From positions 372,001-436,000 of the forward strand of contig JANQOK010000008.1 in NCBI GenBank assembly GCA_028289645.1: a DNA stretch of 64,000 nt, in the 5' to 3' direction. Under the pieces are notes generated by a model. That model saw nothing but the letters and a program-made list of their open reading frames with translations. It searched no databases and had not been told where the DNA came from. Position numbers and translations under genes: made by a program. Of this stretch, positions 31,914 to 40,445 are shown piece by piece (within the stretch, counting starts at the first letter, position 1; each line of letters begins with the position of its first letter). Origin of the DNA: Anderseniella sp. Lineage in GTDB: Bacteria > Pseudomonadota > Alphaproteobacteria > Rhizobiales > Aestuariivirgaceae.

Positions 31914-32106
31914 CAGCCAAACCCCTGCCAGTTTCAGGAAAACCCAGATTTCGTTTTCTTGGCTGGCTGGCTTTCGACACATCAAACGCGTCTGGCTGGC
32001 TTGCACAGTGACCACATTCACGATGCGGTATTGACCTTCTACAAAAATCCGACTAATTCAGTCAACTATTAAATGTGACAAAAAAAGTCTGATAATCGAA
32101 AGCGAT
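31914..32106. promoter_or_regulatory. divergent promoter region of the haem island
   Basis: This gap separates the receptor operon (left) from hemP-hmuTUV (right) and should carry both promoters. It is AT-rich between 32035 and 32095. A short inverted repeat GACT-N5-AGTC is at 32051-32063, and AGTCTGATAA at about 32087-32096 resembles the right arm of the repeat upstream of bfd (TGTCTGATAT). An iron-responsive regulator is expected, but no box of a known type can be assigned by eye. Confidence 0.45.
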
Positions 32107-32286
32107 ATGACCGAGCCCGACCCGATACCGGACAAGAAAAAAACCGCACCGACTGAATCTGCAGGTTTGCCGCGCATGTCGTTTGACAGTCTGTGCGACG
32201 GCAAAACCGAAATCCTGATTACCCATGGCGATGCGGTTTACAGGCTAAGACAGACATCGCTCGGCAAACTGATCCTGACAAAGTGA
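32107..32286 (+). CDS. hemP: HemP/HmuP-family haemin uptake protein
   Basis: A 59-aa protein too short for most gene callers. The last 30 residues carry the HemP signature: EILITHGDAVYRLR and the terminal GKLILTK. The N-terminal 25 residues are a variable, Pro/Lys-rich lead. In rhizobia the homologue HmuP is needed for expression of the haem receptor, and other HemP proteins are encoded beside haem transporters. It lies 12 bases before hmuT, the usual place. It sits divergently from the receptor gene, which fits a role in its control. Confidence 0.9.
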   Translation: MTEPDPIPDKKKTAPTESAGLPRMSFDSLCDGKTEILITHGDAVYRLRQTSLGKLILTK

Positions 32287-32298
32287 AAGAGGATTTCC

Positions 32299-33201
32299 AT
32301 GCAGTTTCGGAACTACTGGCTGATAATGAGTTTTCTGGCCGTCTTTGCCGTCAGCGGCCCGGCACAGGCCGCCGGTGAAAGCAACGCTTCGCGGATTGTA
32401 TCCATCGGCGGCTCGGTAACCGAGATCATTTACATGCTCGGTGCATCAGACAGGATCGTCGCGGTTGACACGACAAGCGTTTTTCCAGCCGAAGCACTGG
32501 AAACCAAGGCGTCCGTCGGCTACATGCGCCAGATTTCACCTGAAGGCGTCCTGTCAACCGGTCCGGACCTGGTTGTCGCATTGGAAGGTGCCGGTCCACC
32601 ACAGGCCCTGGAAGTGCTTCGCGAGAGCGGTATCGCCTACGAAAAAATTCCCAATAGCCCCGATACCGACGGTGTCATCGAAAAGATAACGCAGATCGCA
32701 AGACTTCTCGGCAAGCAGCAGCAGGCCCGGCAGGAAATCAGCCGGATCGAGGCCGATCTCGCCCTGCTGGAAACGGCCAAGAAATCAATCAGCAAGCGCA
32801 AGAAAGTGTTGTTTCTGCTTACCGCCGCATCCGATCGCATGGTTGCAGGCGGAACCGGCACATCGGCTGCCGGCATCATTGAACTGGCAGGTGGCGAAAA
32901 CGCCATCACCAGTTTCGCCGGTTACAAACCGGTTTCCACCGAGGCCGTGCTTGCCATGAAGCCGGATGCGATTCTGATCCTGAACCGCGGCGGTCATGCA
33001 GCCGACCCATCGGTCATCTCCGGCAATCCGGCATTTTCAGAGCTTCCCGCCACTGTCAACAATGACATTTTCGCGATGGACGGCTCCCTGCTGCTCGGGT
33101 TTGGCCCGCGCGTGGTTGATGCCGGATGGATGCTGGCGGAACGGCTCTATCCTGACCTGAACCGTGCCAACAAGCCTGCCGCGAAACCGGCGCCGGAATG
33201 A
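32299..33201 (+). CDS. hmuT: haemin ABC transporter substrate-binding protein
   Basis: A 300-aa periplasmic haem-binding protein of the TroA/BtuF class. The signal peptide ends near AQAAG (about residue 25). Features are RIVSIGGSVTEIIYMLGASD, VGYMRQISPEGVLSTGPDL (Tyr likely a haem ligand, as in PhuT/HmuT), and the ALEGAGPP loop. GAGGA precedes the ATG. It overlaps hmuU by 4 bases. It would pass haem from the outer-membrane receptor to HmuUV. Confidence 0.94.
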   Translation: MQFRNYWLIMSFLAVFAVSGPAQAAGESNASRIVSIGGSVTEIIYMLGASDRIVAVDTTSVFPAEALETKASVGYMRQISPEGVLSTGPDLVVALEGAGPPQALEVLRESGIAYEKIPNSPDTDGVIEKITQIARLLGKQQQARQEISRIEADLALLETAKKSISKRKKVLFLLTAASDRMVAGGTGTSAAGIIELAGGENAITSFAGYKPVSTEAVLAMKPDAILILNRGGHAADPSVISGNPAFSELPATVNNDIFAMDGSLLLGFGPRVVDAGWMLAERLYPDLNRANKPAAKPAPE

Positions 33202-34301
33202 TACTGTGGCGTGACCTGAACCAGGCGATGATCCTGTCCATGCTGCGGGCATCGGACGGCGATCGTAGTTCGCGTGCACTCATCGTTATCGGCGCGCTGA
33301 TTGTGCTGCTGGTTGTGATGTCGATATTTTCGCTGACAGCTGGCGCAGTGGGCATCAGCACAAGCGATGTGTTCCAAACGCTGGCGCTGGAACTGGTGGG
33401 AGGCGAAGCAGACCAAACCTCGTCGCTGGTCGTGCTGGGCATCAGGGCGCCGCGCACGGTGCTTGGCATACTGGTCGGTGCGTCACTGGCAGTTGGCGGC
33501 GCGGTCATGCAAAGCCTGTTTCGCAATCCACTGGCCGACCCCGGGCTGGTCGGCGTGTCGTCTGGCGCCGCCCTGGCCGCAGTGACGGTTATTGTGCTCG
33601 GGATCCCTGCCCCGCTGATCGCCCTGGGTGCCACGGAGTTTGACGCGCTGCCGTTTGCAGCATTTGCCGGCGCGCTCATCACAACGTTTTCGCTGTATAT
33701 CATCGCCACCCGGAGCGGCCGGACGTCTACCGCCACAATGCTGCTGGCAGGAATTGCAATTGCAGCCCTGTCCGGCGCGGCCACCGGAGTTCTGGTGTTT
33801 GTCGCCGACGACCAGCAGCTGCGCGACCTGACGTTCTGGAGCCTCGGCAGCCTGGCGGGCGCCACCTGGCCCAGGGTCTCCGCCATCCTGCCGTTCATTG
33901 TTCCCGGCTTCATAACAGCCGGCCTGATGGCGCACGGTCTGAACGGACTGCTGTTGGGCGAGGCGCAGGCATTTCAAACCGGCATCAATGTGCAGCGGGT
34001 GAAGTTTCTCGCAATCGTCATGGTCGCGCTGGCCGTCGGTGCTTCGGTGGCGGTTTCCGGGGTTATCGGTTTCGTCGGCATCGTTGTGCCCCACATCCTG
34101 CGGCTGATGATTGGACCGGACAACCGCTACCTTTTGCCTGCCTGCGCACTGACCGGGGCAAATCTATTGTTGGCTGCCGATATTGTCTCCAGGACAATCG
34201 TGGCCCCAGCAGAACTGCCCATCGGGATCGTAACCGCCATTCTGGGCGGGCCCTTCTTCCTGTACCTGCTGCTGCGTCAGAAGGGCCTGGTGGATGTTTG
34301 A
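33198..34301 (+). CDS. hmuU: haemin ABC transporter permease (FecCD family)
   Basis: A 367-aa inner-membrane permease with about ten helices, FecCD/BtuC type. The family motifs RAPRTVLGILVGASLAVGG, NPLADPGLVGVSSGAALA and GVIGFVGIVVPHILR (cytoplasmic L-loop contact with HmuV) are intact. An N-terminal hydrophilic stretch of about 30 residues precedes helix 1. It overlaps hmuT by 4 bases and hmuV by 8 bases. Confidence 0.95.
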   Translation: MILWRDLNQAMILSMLRASDGDRSSRALIVIGALIVLLVVMSIFSLTAGAVGISTSDVFQTLALELVGGEADQTSSLVVLGIRAPRTVLGILVGASLAVGGAVMQSLFRNPLADPGLVGVSSGAALAAVTVIVLGIPAPLIALGATEFDALPFAAFAGALITTFSLYIIATRSGRTSTATMLLAGIAIAALSGAATGVLVFVADDQQLRDLTFWSLGSLAGATWPRVSAILPFIVPGFITAGLMAHGLNGLLLGEAQAFQTGINVQRVKFLAIVMVALAVGASVAVSGVIGFVGIVVPHILRLMIGPDNRYLLPACALTGANLLLAADIVSRTIVAPAELPIGIVTAILGGPFFLYLLLRQKGLVDV

Positions 34302-35106
34302 ACTTAACGATGTGACCGTGGCGTTCGGACGGTCTGTGATTGTTGAACAGACTTCACGCCGGTTCGAGAACAACAGGTTTACCGCCATCGTCGGTCCAAA
34401 CGGCGCAGGCAAGTCAACACTGCTGAAACTGCTGACCGGTGAGTTGAAGCCCACCTGCGGCTGCGTGCTGTTCAACGATCTCGACATTGCCGGGCAACCT
34501 GCCCACCTGCTGGCGGGCTATCGGGCCGTATTGTCTCAGAGCAACCATCTGTCGTTTCCGTTTTCTGTCTACGAAGTGACCGGGCTGGGGCTGCAGGGGG
34601 CCGCTGTCGACCGAAAATCCAGGTCGCGGCTGATACGTCAGGCGCTGGAGGGTGTCGAACTGAGCGGCTATGAAGGCCGCCTGTATCAGCAGCTGTCTGG
34701 CGGCGAACAGCAACGCGTGCAGCTTGCCAGGGTGTTGTGCCAGCTGGAAGCGTCGGCTGCTCCTGACGACAAAAAATTCCTGTTTCTGGATGAGCCCATT
34801 TCCAGTCTGGATGTACGCCATCAGATCAAGACGCTGCAGATCGCCAAACAGTATTCCCGGCAGGGTCTCGGCGTCGTTGCGGTTCTGCATGACCTCAATC
34901 TGGCAGCCAGATTCGCAGATGAAGTGATCGTCATGCGCTTCGGCAAATGCGTTGCCGATGCGGCGCCCAAACAGGCATTTACCGAAGACACTCTGGAATA
35001 TGTGTTTGAAGTCGGGTTTGAAGTGTCGGCAGACAGTGAGGATCGGGTCCGGGTGTCGTTGCGCGACATCATTGAAACGCCGGACGCACCGCTGAGACTG
35101 ATCTAA
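34294..35106 (+). CDS. hmuV: haemin ABC transporter ATP-binding protein
   Basis: The 270-aa ATPase of the haem importer. It has Walker A GPNGAGKST, signature LSGGEQQRVQLARVL, Walker B FLFLDEPISSLD and the H-loop in VLHDLNLAARF. The short insert EASAAPDDKK before Walker B is typical of HmuV. It is the last gene of hemP-hmuTUV and its 3' end overlaps the convergent Rrf2 gene by 4 bases. Confidence 0.95.
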   Translation: MFELNDVTVAFGRSVIVEQTSRRFENNRFTAIVGPNGAGKSTLLKLLTGELKPTCGCVLFNDLDIAGQPAHLLAGYRAVLSQSNHLSFPFSVYEVTGLGLQGAAVDRKSRSRLIRQALEGVELSGYEGRLYQQLSGGEQQRVQLARVLCQLEASAAPDDKKFLFLDEPISSLDVRHQIKTLQIAKQYSRQGLGVVAVLHDLNLAARFADEVIVMRFGKCVADAAPKQAFTEDTLEYVFEVGFEVSADSEDRVRVSLRDIIETPDAPLRLI

Positions 35107-35516
35107 CCTTCGAGCATGCCCTGGTCGTTGGCGGGCCTCTTCGCGGTCACCGCCAGATCGGCAATGCTGTTCTGGTTCAACACATCAACAAAGGCGTCAA
35201 ATGCCGCATCGACATCCAGAAACGGATCAATCAGACCGACTACAGGATTGTTGCCGAACGTTTCAACGAACTTGACGACATCACCGACCCGGATGTGACG
35301 GGGCTGCATCGCCAGCAGCACACCGCCACCCCTGCCCTTTTCAGTCCTCAGAAAGCCCGCCTGGACCAGGATCGGCACAATCTTGAAACCGTTCGGACCG
35401 GTGATGCCCGATGCCTGCGACAAGTCAGGTACGGACATGACTGTCTGATCATCGCGCTGCGCAAGATGAACAAGCAGCCGCACCGCCTGATTGGTTCTTT
35501 TAGAAAGCCGTATCAT
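35103..35516 (-). CDS. Rrf2-family regulator without cysteines
   Basis: A 137-aa winged-helix regulator related to NsrR, IscR and RirA. The HTH segment (RLSKRTNQAVRLLVHLAQ, then VPDLSQASGI and FLRTEKGRGGG) is clear. The three cysteines that hold an Fe-S cluster in this family are absent; the whole protein has no Cys. It cannot sense iron or NO through a Cys-ligated cluster, so the input must be something else. I use the ATG at 35516; the frame is open to 35552. It converges on hmuV. Confidence 0.87.
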   Translation of the reverse strand: MIRLSKRTNQAVRLLVHLAQRDDQTVMSVPDLSQASGITGPNGFKIVPILVQAGFLRTEKGRGGGVLLAMQPRHIRVGDVVKFVETFGNNPVVGLIDPFLDVDAAFDAFVDVLNQNSIADLAVTAKRPANDQGMLEG

Positions 35517-35611
35517 GGGGTGCAGGATCACAGCCACTGGACTGTTTGGCAAGCGCTTGTGTGGCGATTACCTCACTCAACATGGTGTTGTCTTGATCAG
35601 CTTGCCTATTG

Positions 35612-36205
35612 CTAAGCCCAGTCATGTCCACGTGCGATAACGGCAAACCGGTCCGACAGCTCGACCAGTGCCACTTTGTGAAGCGTAGCCGCATCAATGC
35701 GCCCTCCCTGACCATCAGGAAGGTCGCGTGTCGCGCAAGCATCCGCAGCAACTGTCACCCTGAAACCAAGGTCGAGAGCGGCGCGGGCCGTGGAACTGAC
35801 GCACATGTGGGTCATGAAACCTACGATGACGATGTCCCGGCAGCCGGTTTCGGAAACCAGGGTTGCCAGTTCGGTGCCTGCGAATGCATTGGGCAGGGAT
35901 TTTTCAACCACGACTTCACCGGCGGCAGGTGTCAGTTCGTCAACGATCTGACCGCGCTTCGCGTCACGATCAAACAGGCTGCCGGCCGAACCCTTGTGGG
36001 CAACATGCAGGACTGGACTATTCGCGTCCCGCGCCCGTGCCAGCAGAGATTGTGCTTGTGTGATGGCTGCCCCGGCATCGGGCAGCGCTACCGGGCCTTC
36101 AAGGTACTCATTTTGCATGTCTATGACGATAAGGCAGGCATCGCCGAGTTTGGGTGGCTCAAGATTGGCGCCTGCGAGTTGAAGAAGTGTTTTGGGTTCT
36201 GACAT
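35612..36205 (-). CDS. isochorismatase-like cysteine hydrolase
   Basis: A 197-aa hydrolase with the catalytic triad in place: Asp in VIDMQNEY (near residue 29), Lys in VEKSLPNAF, and Cys in GFMTHMCVSST. This is the nicotinamidase/isochorismatase/ureidohydrolase fold. The non-proline cis-peptide region is standard. GGAG precedes the ATG. The substrate is unknown (amide or N-carbamoyl compounds are common). It is divergent from a LysR regulator, 130 bases away, which is the likely regulator. Confidence 0.88.
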   Translation of the reverse strand: MSEPKTLLQLAGANLEPPKLGDACLIVIDMQNEYLEGPVALPDAGAAITQAQSLLARARDANSPVLHVAHKGSAGSLFDRDAKRGQIVDELTPAAGEVVVEKSLPNAFAGTELATLVSETGCRDIVIVGFMTHMCVSSTARAALDLGFRVTVAADACATRDLPDGQGGRIDAATLHKVALVELSDRFAVIARGHDWA

Positions 36206-36335
36206 GAGAGGCTCCGTTCAAGGTTGTTAAATCTATCGTCATGTCGTAGAGCAGTTTGAGGCGGGATACATGCAGGAATATCCCTACCCACACCTGCATT
36301 TTTGCAGGGCCTTAAAAACCATGTTGGGACCAGAC

Positions 36336-37190
36336 ATGAACTGGGACGACCTGAAAGTAATCATGGCGGTTCGAAACAACGGCACCTATGCAAAAGCCGG
36401 CGTGGAACTGCGCATGGATGAGACCACGGTCGCACGTCGTCTGGGGCGTATACAGAAATCGCTCGGCGTCCCGCTGTTCGACGCGATTGACGGGACACGC
36501 AAACCCACGCCGCACTGCGAAACCGTTCTCGCCCACATCGAGGAGATGGCCAAAACCGCCAACAAGATCAGCAGGATCAGCCATCAATCGGGCGGGCCGG
36601 TAGGCAACATCCGGCTTACATCGACGGCGTCAATTGCGGAACAGGTACTGGCGCCCGGACTGGGCCGGCTTCTGCGCGCGAATCCGGGGCTGTCACTTGA
36701 GCTGCAGACGTCAGACCAGAACCTGAATTTCTCGCGATGGGAGGCAGATCTGGCAGTTCGGCTGGGTAAGCCCGCCAAGGGAGCCTTCTCGATCCGCAAG
36801 CTGGCCGACCTGAAGTTCTACCTGTTTCAGCCAAACACCGGCAGCAAAGATGTTGGTGGTTTGGTATGCGCCTATCCTGAAGATTTGAGCGAAACCCCCG
36901 AAATGCTGGAACTGGAGGCGAGAGGCTGGTCCGCGGAGCAGCGCTTGAAAACAAGCAATATGAGGCTGATTAGATCCGTCATCGAAGATCAGGGGGGTAT
37001 CGGCGTGCTGCCGCTGCATGTGTCCGCCGGCCTGCTGCAGGACAAGCGGCTGAAGGCCACTGCCTTGAAGGCGCGCCGGGAGGTTTTCCTGCTGATCCAG
37101 CCGCATTTGAAGGAAGATCCGGCAACCAGGCTGGTCGTCGACTGGATCGTTAAGCGGTTTTCCGACACTTTGCAGACTGTCGAGGCCTGA
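36336..37190 (+). CDS. LysR-family transcriptional regulator
   Basis: A 284-aa regulator. The HTH is WDDLKVIMAVRNNGTYAKAG, then DETTVARRLGRIQKSLG, and the rest is the effector-binding domain. The wing sequence lacks the usual S-x-S core (RMDETTVARRL), as in the AmpR-unlike subgroup that has M-D-x-T. I choose the ATG at 36336 with GGGA upstream; 36321 is an alternative. It is divergent from the isochorismatase-like gene and probably controls it. Confidence 0.87.
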   Translation: MNWDDLKVIMAVRNNGTYAKAGVELRMDETTVARRLGRIQKSLGVPLFDAIDGTRKPTPHCETVLAHIEEMAKTANKISRISHQSGGPVGNIRLTSTASIAEQVLAPGLGRLLRANPGLSLELQTSDQNLNFSRWEADLAVRLGKPAKGAFSIRKLADLKFYLFQPNTGSKDVGGLVCAYPEDLSETPEMLELEARGWSAEQRLKTSNMRLIRSVIEDQGGIGVLPLHVSAGLLQDKRLKATALKARREVFLLIQPHLKEDPATRLVVDWIVKRFSDTLQTVEA

Positions 37191-37350
37191 GTCCTGACCC
37201 AGACCATGCGACCGGTCAGGTGATGGTCCAAACGGCAGAAACCACTTTTTCCGCCCTAACGTCAAAAATTGGCATGTCAGCCGATTGACGCTGGCAAAAT
37301 TCGGTGTAACACTTCTGTGGAATTCTACAGTTGTGTTGAAAGCGTACCCG

Positions 37351-37539
37351 ATGAGAGCTACCGAGCTGAAACGCCTGCTCAAGAAGCATGGATGCAAGTT
37401 TGAAAACCATAACGGCAGCAGCGGACACCAGACCGTACGACGCGGACAGTTCAAATCAACCTTCCCCGGCCACAGCGGCAGCGCGGAGCTCGGCAATGCG
37501 CTGGGCCACAAGATTCTGACGGATCTTAGGATCAGGTAA
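37351..37539 (+). CDS. hicA: HicA-family toxin (mRNA interferase)
   Basis: A 62-aa double-stranded RNA-binding-fold toxin. Features are RATELKRLLKKHGCKFENHNGSS, then the catalytic-type His in SSGHQTV and KSTFPGHSGSAELGNAL for the second strand and helix. The family spacing is kept. The stop overlaps the hicB start by one base (TAATG). HicA cleaves mRNA until bound by HicB. The upstream frame from 37285 is not used, because the ATG at 37351 gives the normal size. Confidence 0.85.
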   Translation: MRATELKRLLKKHGCKFENHNGSSGHQTVRRGQFKSTFPGHSGSAELGNALGHKILTDLRIR

Positions 37540-37991
37540 TGTCACGTTTCTACGAAGTGATCGTCGAACCGGATATGGCTGCAGATGGCAGCATGAACTG
37601 GCTGGTGACCGCGCCGGCGTTTCCGGAGGTCACAACGTTCGGCAACAATCAGGCCAGCGCCTGCCGCAACGGTCTTGGCGCCATTGAAGAAGCCATGGCC
37701 GCCAGGATGGCCGATGGCGAGGATATCCCGGCTCCTGTCACCAGCACTTATGGTCAGGGCAGATACGTGCACGTGCCGAGCCTGACCTTTCTCAAGATCG
37801 CCCTGTACAAGCTGTGCCGTCATCAGAAAGTGTCGCGGGCCGAGCTCGGCAGGCGATTGACCTGGCATCGTGAGCAGGTGGACCGGCTGTTCCGGCTTGA
37901 TCACAAGTCACATCTGGAACAGATGGAAGCCGCCTACATGGCTATCGGTGTGCCGTTGTCGTTCTCGATAAATGTCCCCGACGCCGCCTGA
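37539..37991 (+). CDS. hicB: HicB-family antitoxin
   Basis: A 150-aa antitoxin with the N-terminal partial RNase H-like domain (FYEVIVEPDMAADG, PAFPEVTTFGNNQASAC, AIEEAMAARMADGEDIP) and a C-terminal helix-turn-helix (about 85-140, KVSRAELGRRLTWHREQVDRL) for autoregulation. It is translated with hicA. The 160 bases upstream of hicA hold the probable self-regulated promoter. Order toxin-antitoxin is usual for HicAB. Confidence 0.88.
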   Translation: MSRFYEVIVEPDMAADGSMNWLVTAPAFPEVTTFGNNQASACRNGLGAIEEAMAARMADGEDIPAPVTSTYGQGRYVHVPSLTFLKIALYKLCRHQKVSRAELGRRLTWHREQVDRLFRLDHKSHLEQMEAAYMAIGVPLSFSINVPDAA

Positions 37992-38008
37992 CCCTGAGCG
38001 GCCGTGCT

Positions 38009-38995
38009 CTATTCCGACCTGGCTGTTTCCGACTGATTATTGGATGCAGGCGTGGCAACCATGTCGTGGCCGACCCACTTGAGGATGTCGCGATAAACGG
38101 TCTCGCGCTGCAGGTCATGCAGCAGCATGTGATACCCGTTGTCATAAACAACCTGCCTGTTCGGCGCTGTCAGCGACGCCATCACCTTTCGGCTCGGTGT
38201 TTCAGGTACGACCTGATCCTTCAGGCCATACAGATACAGCACCGGCACAGTTATTCTGGGAGCCGCGGCAGCCGCTTCGTCCATCAGCGTAACGAGGCCA
38301 TACAGCGTGTCAAAGCGGCCCTGCTTGATATTGTACTTGTCCTTTGAATAGGCCTTCAGCCAGGCGATGTTGTCGCTCGGCCAGATTTCCAGCTGCGAGC
38401 CGGTCGCTGTCCTGTCAGGCACGGTGTGGGCTGTCACCCACAATGCCGACTTCAGGATCGGGTTCATCGAGCGCCATCCCCAGATGGCAGGAGCAACCAG
38501 TATAAGGCCATCTGCTTCCAGGCCATGATCGACAGATGCCTTCATGGTCACTGCACCGCCCATTGAGGTGCCGACTATGTAAACCGGCAGCCGCGGGTGT
38601 TGCCGGCGCACCAGATCAACAAACCCGTTCAGATCCCTGGCCATGACATCGCCACCTGCCCACTTGCCCAGCCGTTGTGTGTCAGCGCGCCCAAAGCCGC
38701 GCTGATCATAGGCATAAACTGATATGCCACGGCTTGAAAACCACGGGCCTGGCAACTGGAAGGCGCCGGCATACTCATTGAAACCATGTACGGCCACAAA
38801 CACGGCGCGCGGGCTGTTCGACTTCCAGCTCGACACATGCAACTGCTCACCATCTGTCGTGGTGTAAACGCTGTCATCAAGACTGGCCGCACCGATCACC
38901 GGGCCGGTATCTAGCAGTTCGGGTTTGGCACATGCAGCAAGGCCCAGACACAGCACGAGACAGGATGCGATGATCGCCGAACGATTGAACTGCAT
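38009..38995 (-). CDS. lipoprotein alpha/beta hydrolase, lysophospholipase-like
   Basis: A 328-aa hydrolase with a type II signal peptide and lipobox LAAC at residues 19-22, so it is likely attached to a membrane. The oxyanion strand is VAVHGFNEYAG, then YDQRGFGRAD and the nucleophile elbow VGTSMGGA (Ser near residue 145), with the His in NGYHMLLHD. This is the monoacylglycerol lipase/lysophospholipase (Hydrolase_4) pattern. AGGAGGT precedes the ATG. It is convergent with hicB. Confidence 0.9.
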   Translation of the reverse strand: MQFNRSAIIASCLVLCLGLAACAKPELLDTGPVIGAASLDDSVYTTTDGEQLHVSSWKSNSPRAVFVAVHGFNEYAGAFQLPGPWFSSRGISVYAYDQRGFGRADTQRLGKWAGGDVMARDLNGFVDLVRRQHPRLPVYIVGTSMGGAVTMKASVDHGLEADGLILVAPAIWGWRSMNPILKSALWVTAHTVPDRTATGSQLEIWPSDNIAWLKAYSKDKYNIKQGRFDTLYGLVTLMDEAAAAAPRITVPVLYLYGLKDQVVPETPSRKVMASLTAPNRQVVYDNGYHMLLHDLQRETVYRDILKWVGHDMVATPASNNQSETARSE

Positions 38996-39048
38996 GCCAC
39001 CTCCTGTATTCGCGATGGCCGGGCGGGTTTGGGAATTGCACCCTCAAC

Positions 39049-39672
39049 TTAAGACACAAGCGCCTTAACATCTGCTTTCAACACCGGCAGAAGCTGCGTC
39101 TCAAACCACGGGTTTTTCTTCAGCCAGGCGGTATTTCTCCATGACGGGTGTGGCATGGGAATGACGGAAACAGGTTTCATCTCGTGATACTGCCGCCAGT
39201 TTCTGACGGTTTCGGTCAAGGTAGGCTTGCGCTGGTTTCCCATGTGCCAGTTCTGGGCATACATGCCGATCGCCAGCACCAGGGTTACCTGCGGCATCGC
39301 CTGCATCAGCCCGTCACGCCAAAGCGGCGCGCATTCGGTGCGCGGCGGCAGGTCACCTCCCTTGGCATCGAGCCCCGGAAAACAAAACCCCATCGGCACG
39401 ATCGCCAGCTTGTCAGCATCGTAAAAGACGTCTTCACCGATGCCCATCCAGTCGCGCAGCCGGTCTCCGGACGGATCGGTAAACGGCTTGCCGGAAGCAT
39501 GCACGCGGGTGCCCGGCGCCTGCCCGGCAATCATGATCCTGGCAGCGGACGATACTTGCAGCACAGGGCGCGGTTCATGCGGCAATGCCGGCTTGCCCTG
39601 CCTGGGCGTATCACGGCATACCCGGCACTTCCGGATCTGCGTGGCCAGTTCATCAAGCGCCCCCGGCATCAT
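39049..39672 (-). CDS. uracil-DNA glycosylase superfamily protein
   Basis: A 207-aa protein with the UDG-like motif 1 GQAPGTRVHASGKPFTDPSG, CxxC-type cysteines at the start (KCRVCRDT, about 15-18), and the C-terminal motif 2 MPHPSWRNT. The four-cysteine [4Fe-4S] set of family 4 and 5 is not complete (two more candidates are C97 and C114). Family members remove uracil or other deaminated bases. Substrate specificity is uncertain. It overlaps the GST gene by 4 bases. Confidence 0.8.
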   Translation of the reverse strand: MMPGALDELATQIRKCRVCRDTPRQGKPALPHEPRPVLQVSSAARIMIAGQAPGTRVHASGKPFTDPSGDRLRDWMGIGEDVFYDADKLAIVPMGFCFPGLDAKGGDLPPRTECAPLWRDGLMQAMPQVTLVLAIGMYAQNWHMGNQRKPTLTETVRNWRQYHEMKPVSVIPMPHPSWRNTAWLKKNPWFETQLLPVLKADVKALVS

Positions 39673-40280
39673 GCCACCGCGCTCGGGCGTGCGGAAACCT
39701 CGTCGTGCCAGCGCCTCAACTGAGTGTGCTCATCATTCATGGCAACGCGAGCCACGCGCATGAAATCAACTGCGCACAGGGCGTCGATGTCCGCTACTGA
39801 AAATCTGTCGCCTGCAATGAATTGCCTGGATGCAAGTTCGCCATTGAGAAACTCCAGCATGGCTTCGACGCGGCCGACATTCACTTCGCTCCACTGCTTG
39901 ATCTGCGGCTGCTCAAGGTGCGCCATCTTGGGATGGGCGTGGCGGAAGGCATAGGCAATCGGATGCATCAACTGAAGCTCAATACGACGCTGCCACATAT
40001 CAATCATACCGATATCCACCGGCGTTTCACCGAACAGCGCCGGCTCAGGATGCAGCGCTTCGAAATATCTGCATATTGCCATCGCCTCGGCGATGCAGGT
40101 GCCGTCATCCAGTTCGAGAACAGGAATTCGCATAAACGGATTGCGCTTCACCATGTCCGGCGTCTTGTGCTCCTCGACCATGATGTCGAGGTGCCGACGC
40201 TCGACTTCAATGCCCTTTTCGGCCAGAAAAATCCGCACCCGGCGCGGATTTGGCGCTCGATTGTCTTCTATCAGTATCAT
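39669..40280 (-). CDS. glutathione S-transferase family protein
   Basis: A 203-aa GST with N-terminal thioredoxin fold (PNPRRVRIFLAEKGIEVE, then IPVLELDDGTCIAEAMAICRYF, the glutathione-gamma-Glu contact) and a C-terminal all-helical domain (from about 85). The catalytic residue near 11 is likely Asn or Arg in the PNPRRV loop, as in other bacterial Nu/beta-like variants, and it is not a plain Ser or Tyr. Its substrate is unknown. Its stop overlaps the UDG-like start. Confidence 0.88.
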   Translation of the reverse strand: MILIEDNRAPNPRRVRIFLAEKGIEVERRHLDIMVEEHKTPDMVKRNPFMRIPVLELDDGTCIAEAMAICRYFEALHPEPALFGETPVDIGMIDMWQRRIELQLMHPIAYAFRHAHPKMAHLEQPQIKQWSEVNVGRVEAMLEFLNGELASRQFIAGDRFSVADIDALCAVDFMRVARVAMNDEHTQLRRWHDEVSARPSAVA

Positions 40281-40445
40281 GCCCGAATATACCTTTTCCC
40301 GGTCCGGAGCTGCATTCCTTTACGAAATCACACGTCAATTGAAGCAGTCATCTTTGCGGTTTGCTAACCATTGCTGCAAGGCCGTTCTTAAGCATTTTCC
40401 TTCAGAATTGACAGTTCCATTAGTTCAAACTGTGGTGAATCAGGC

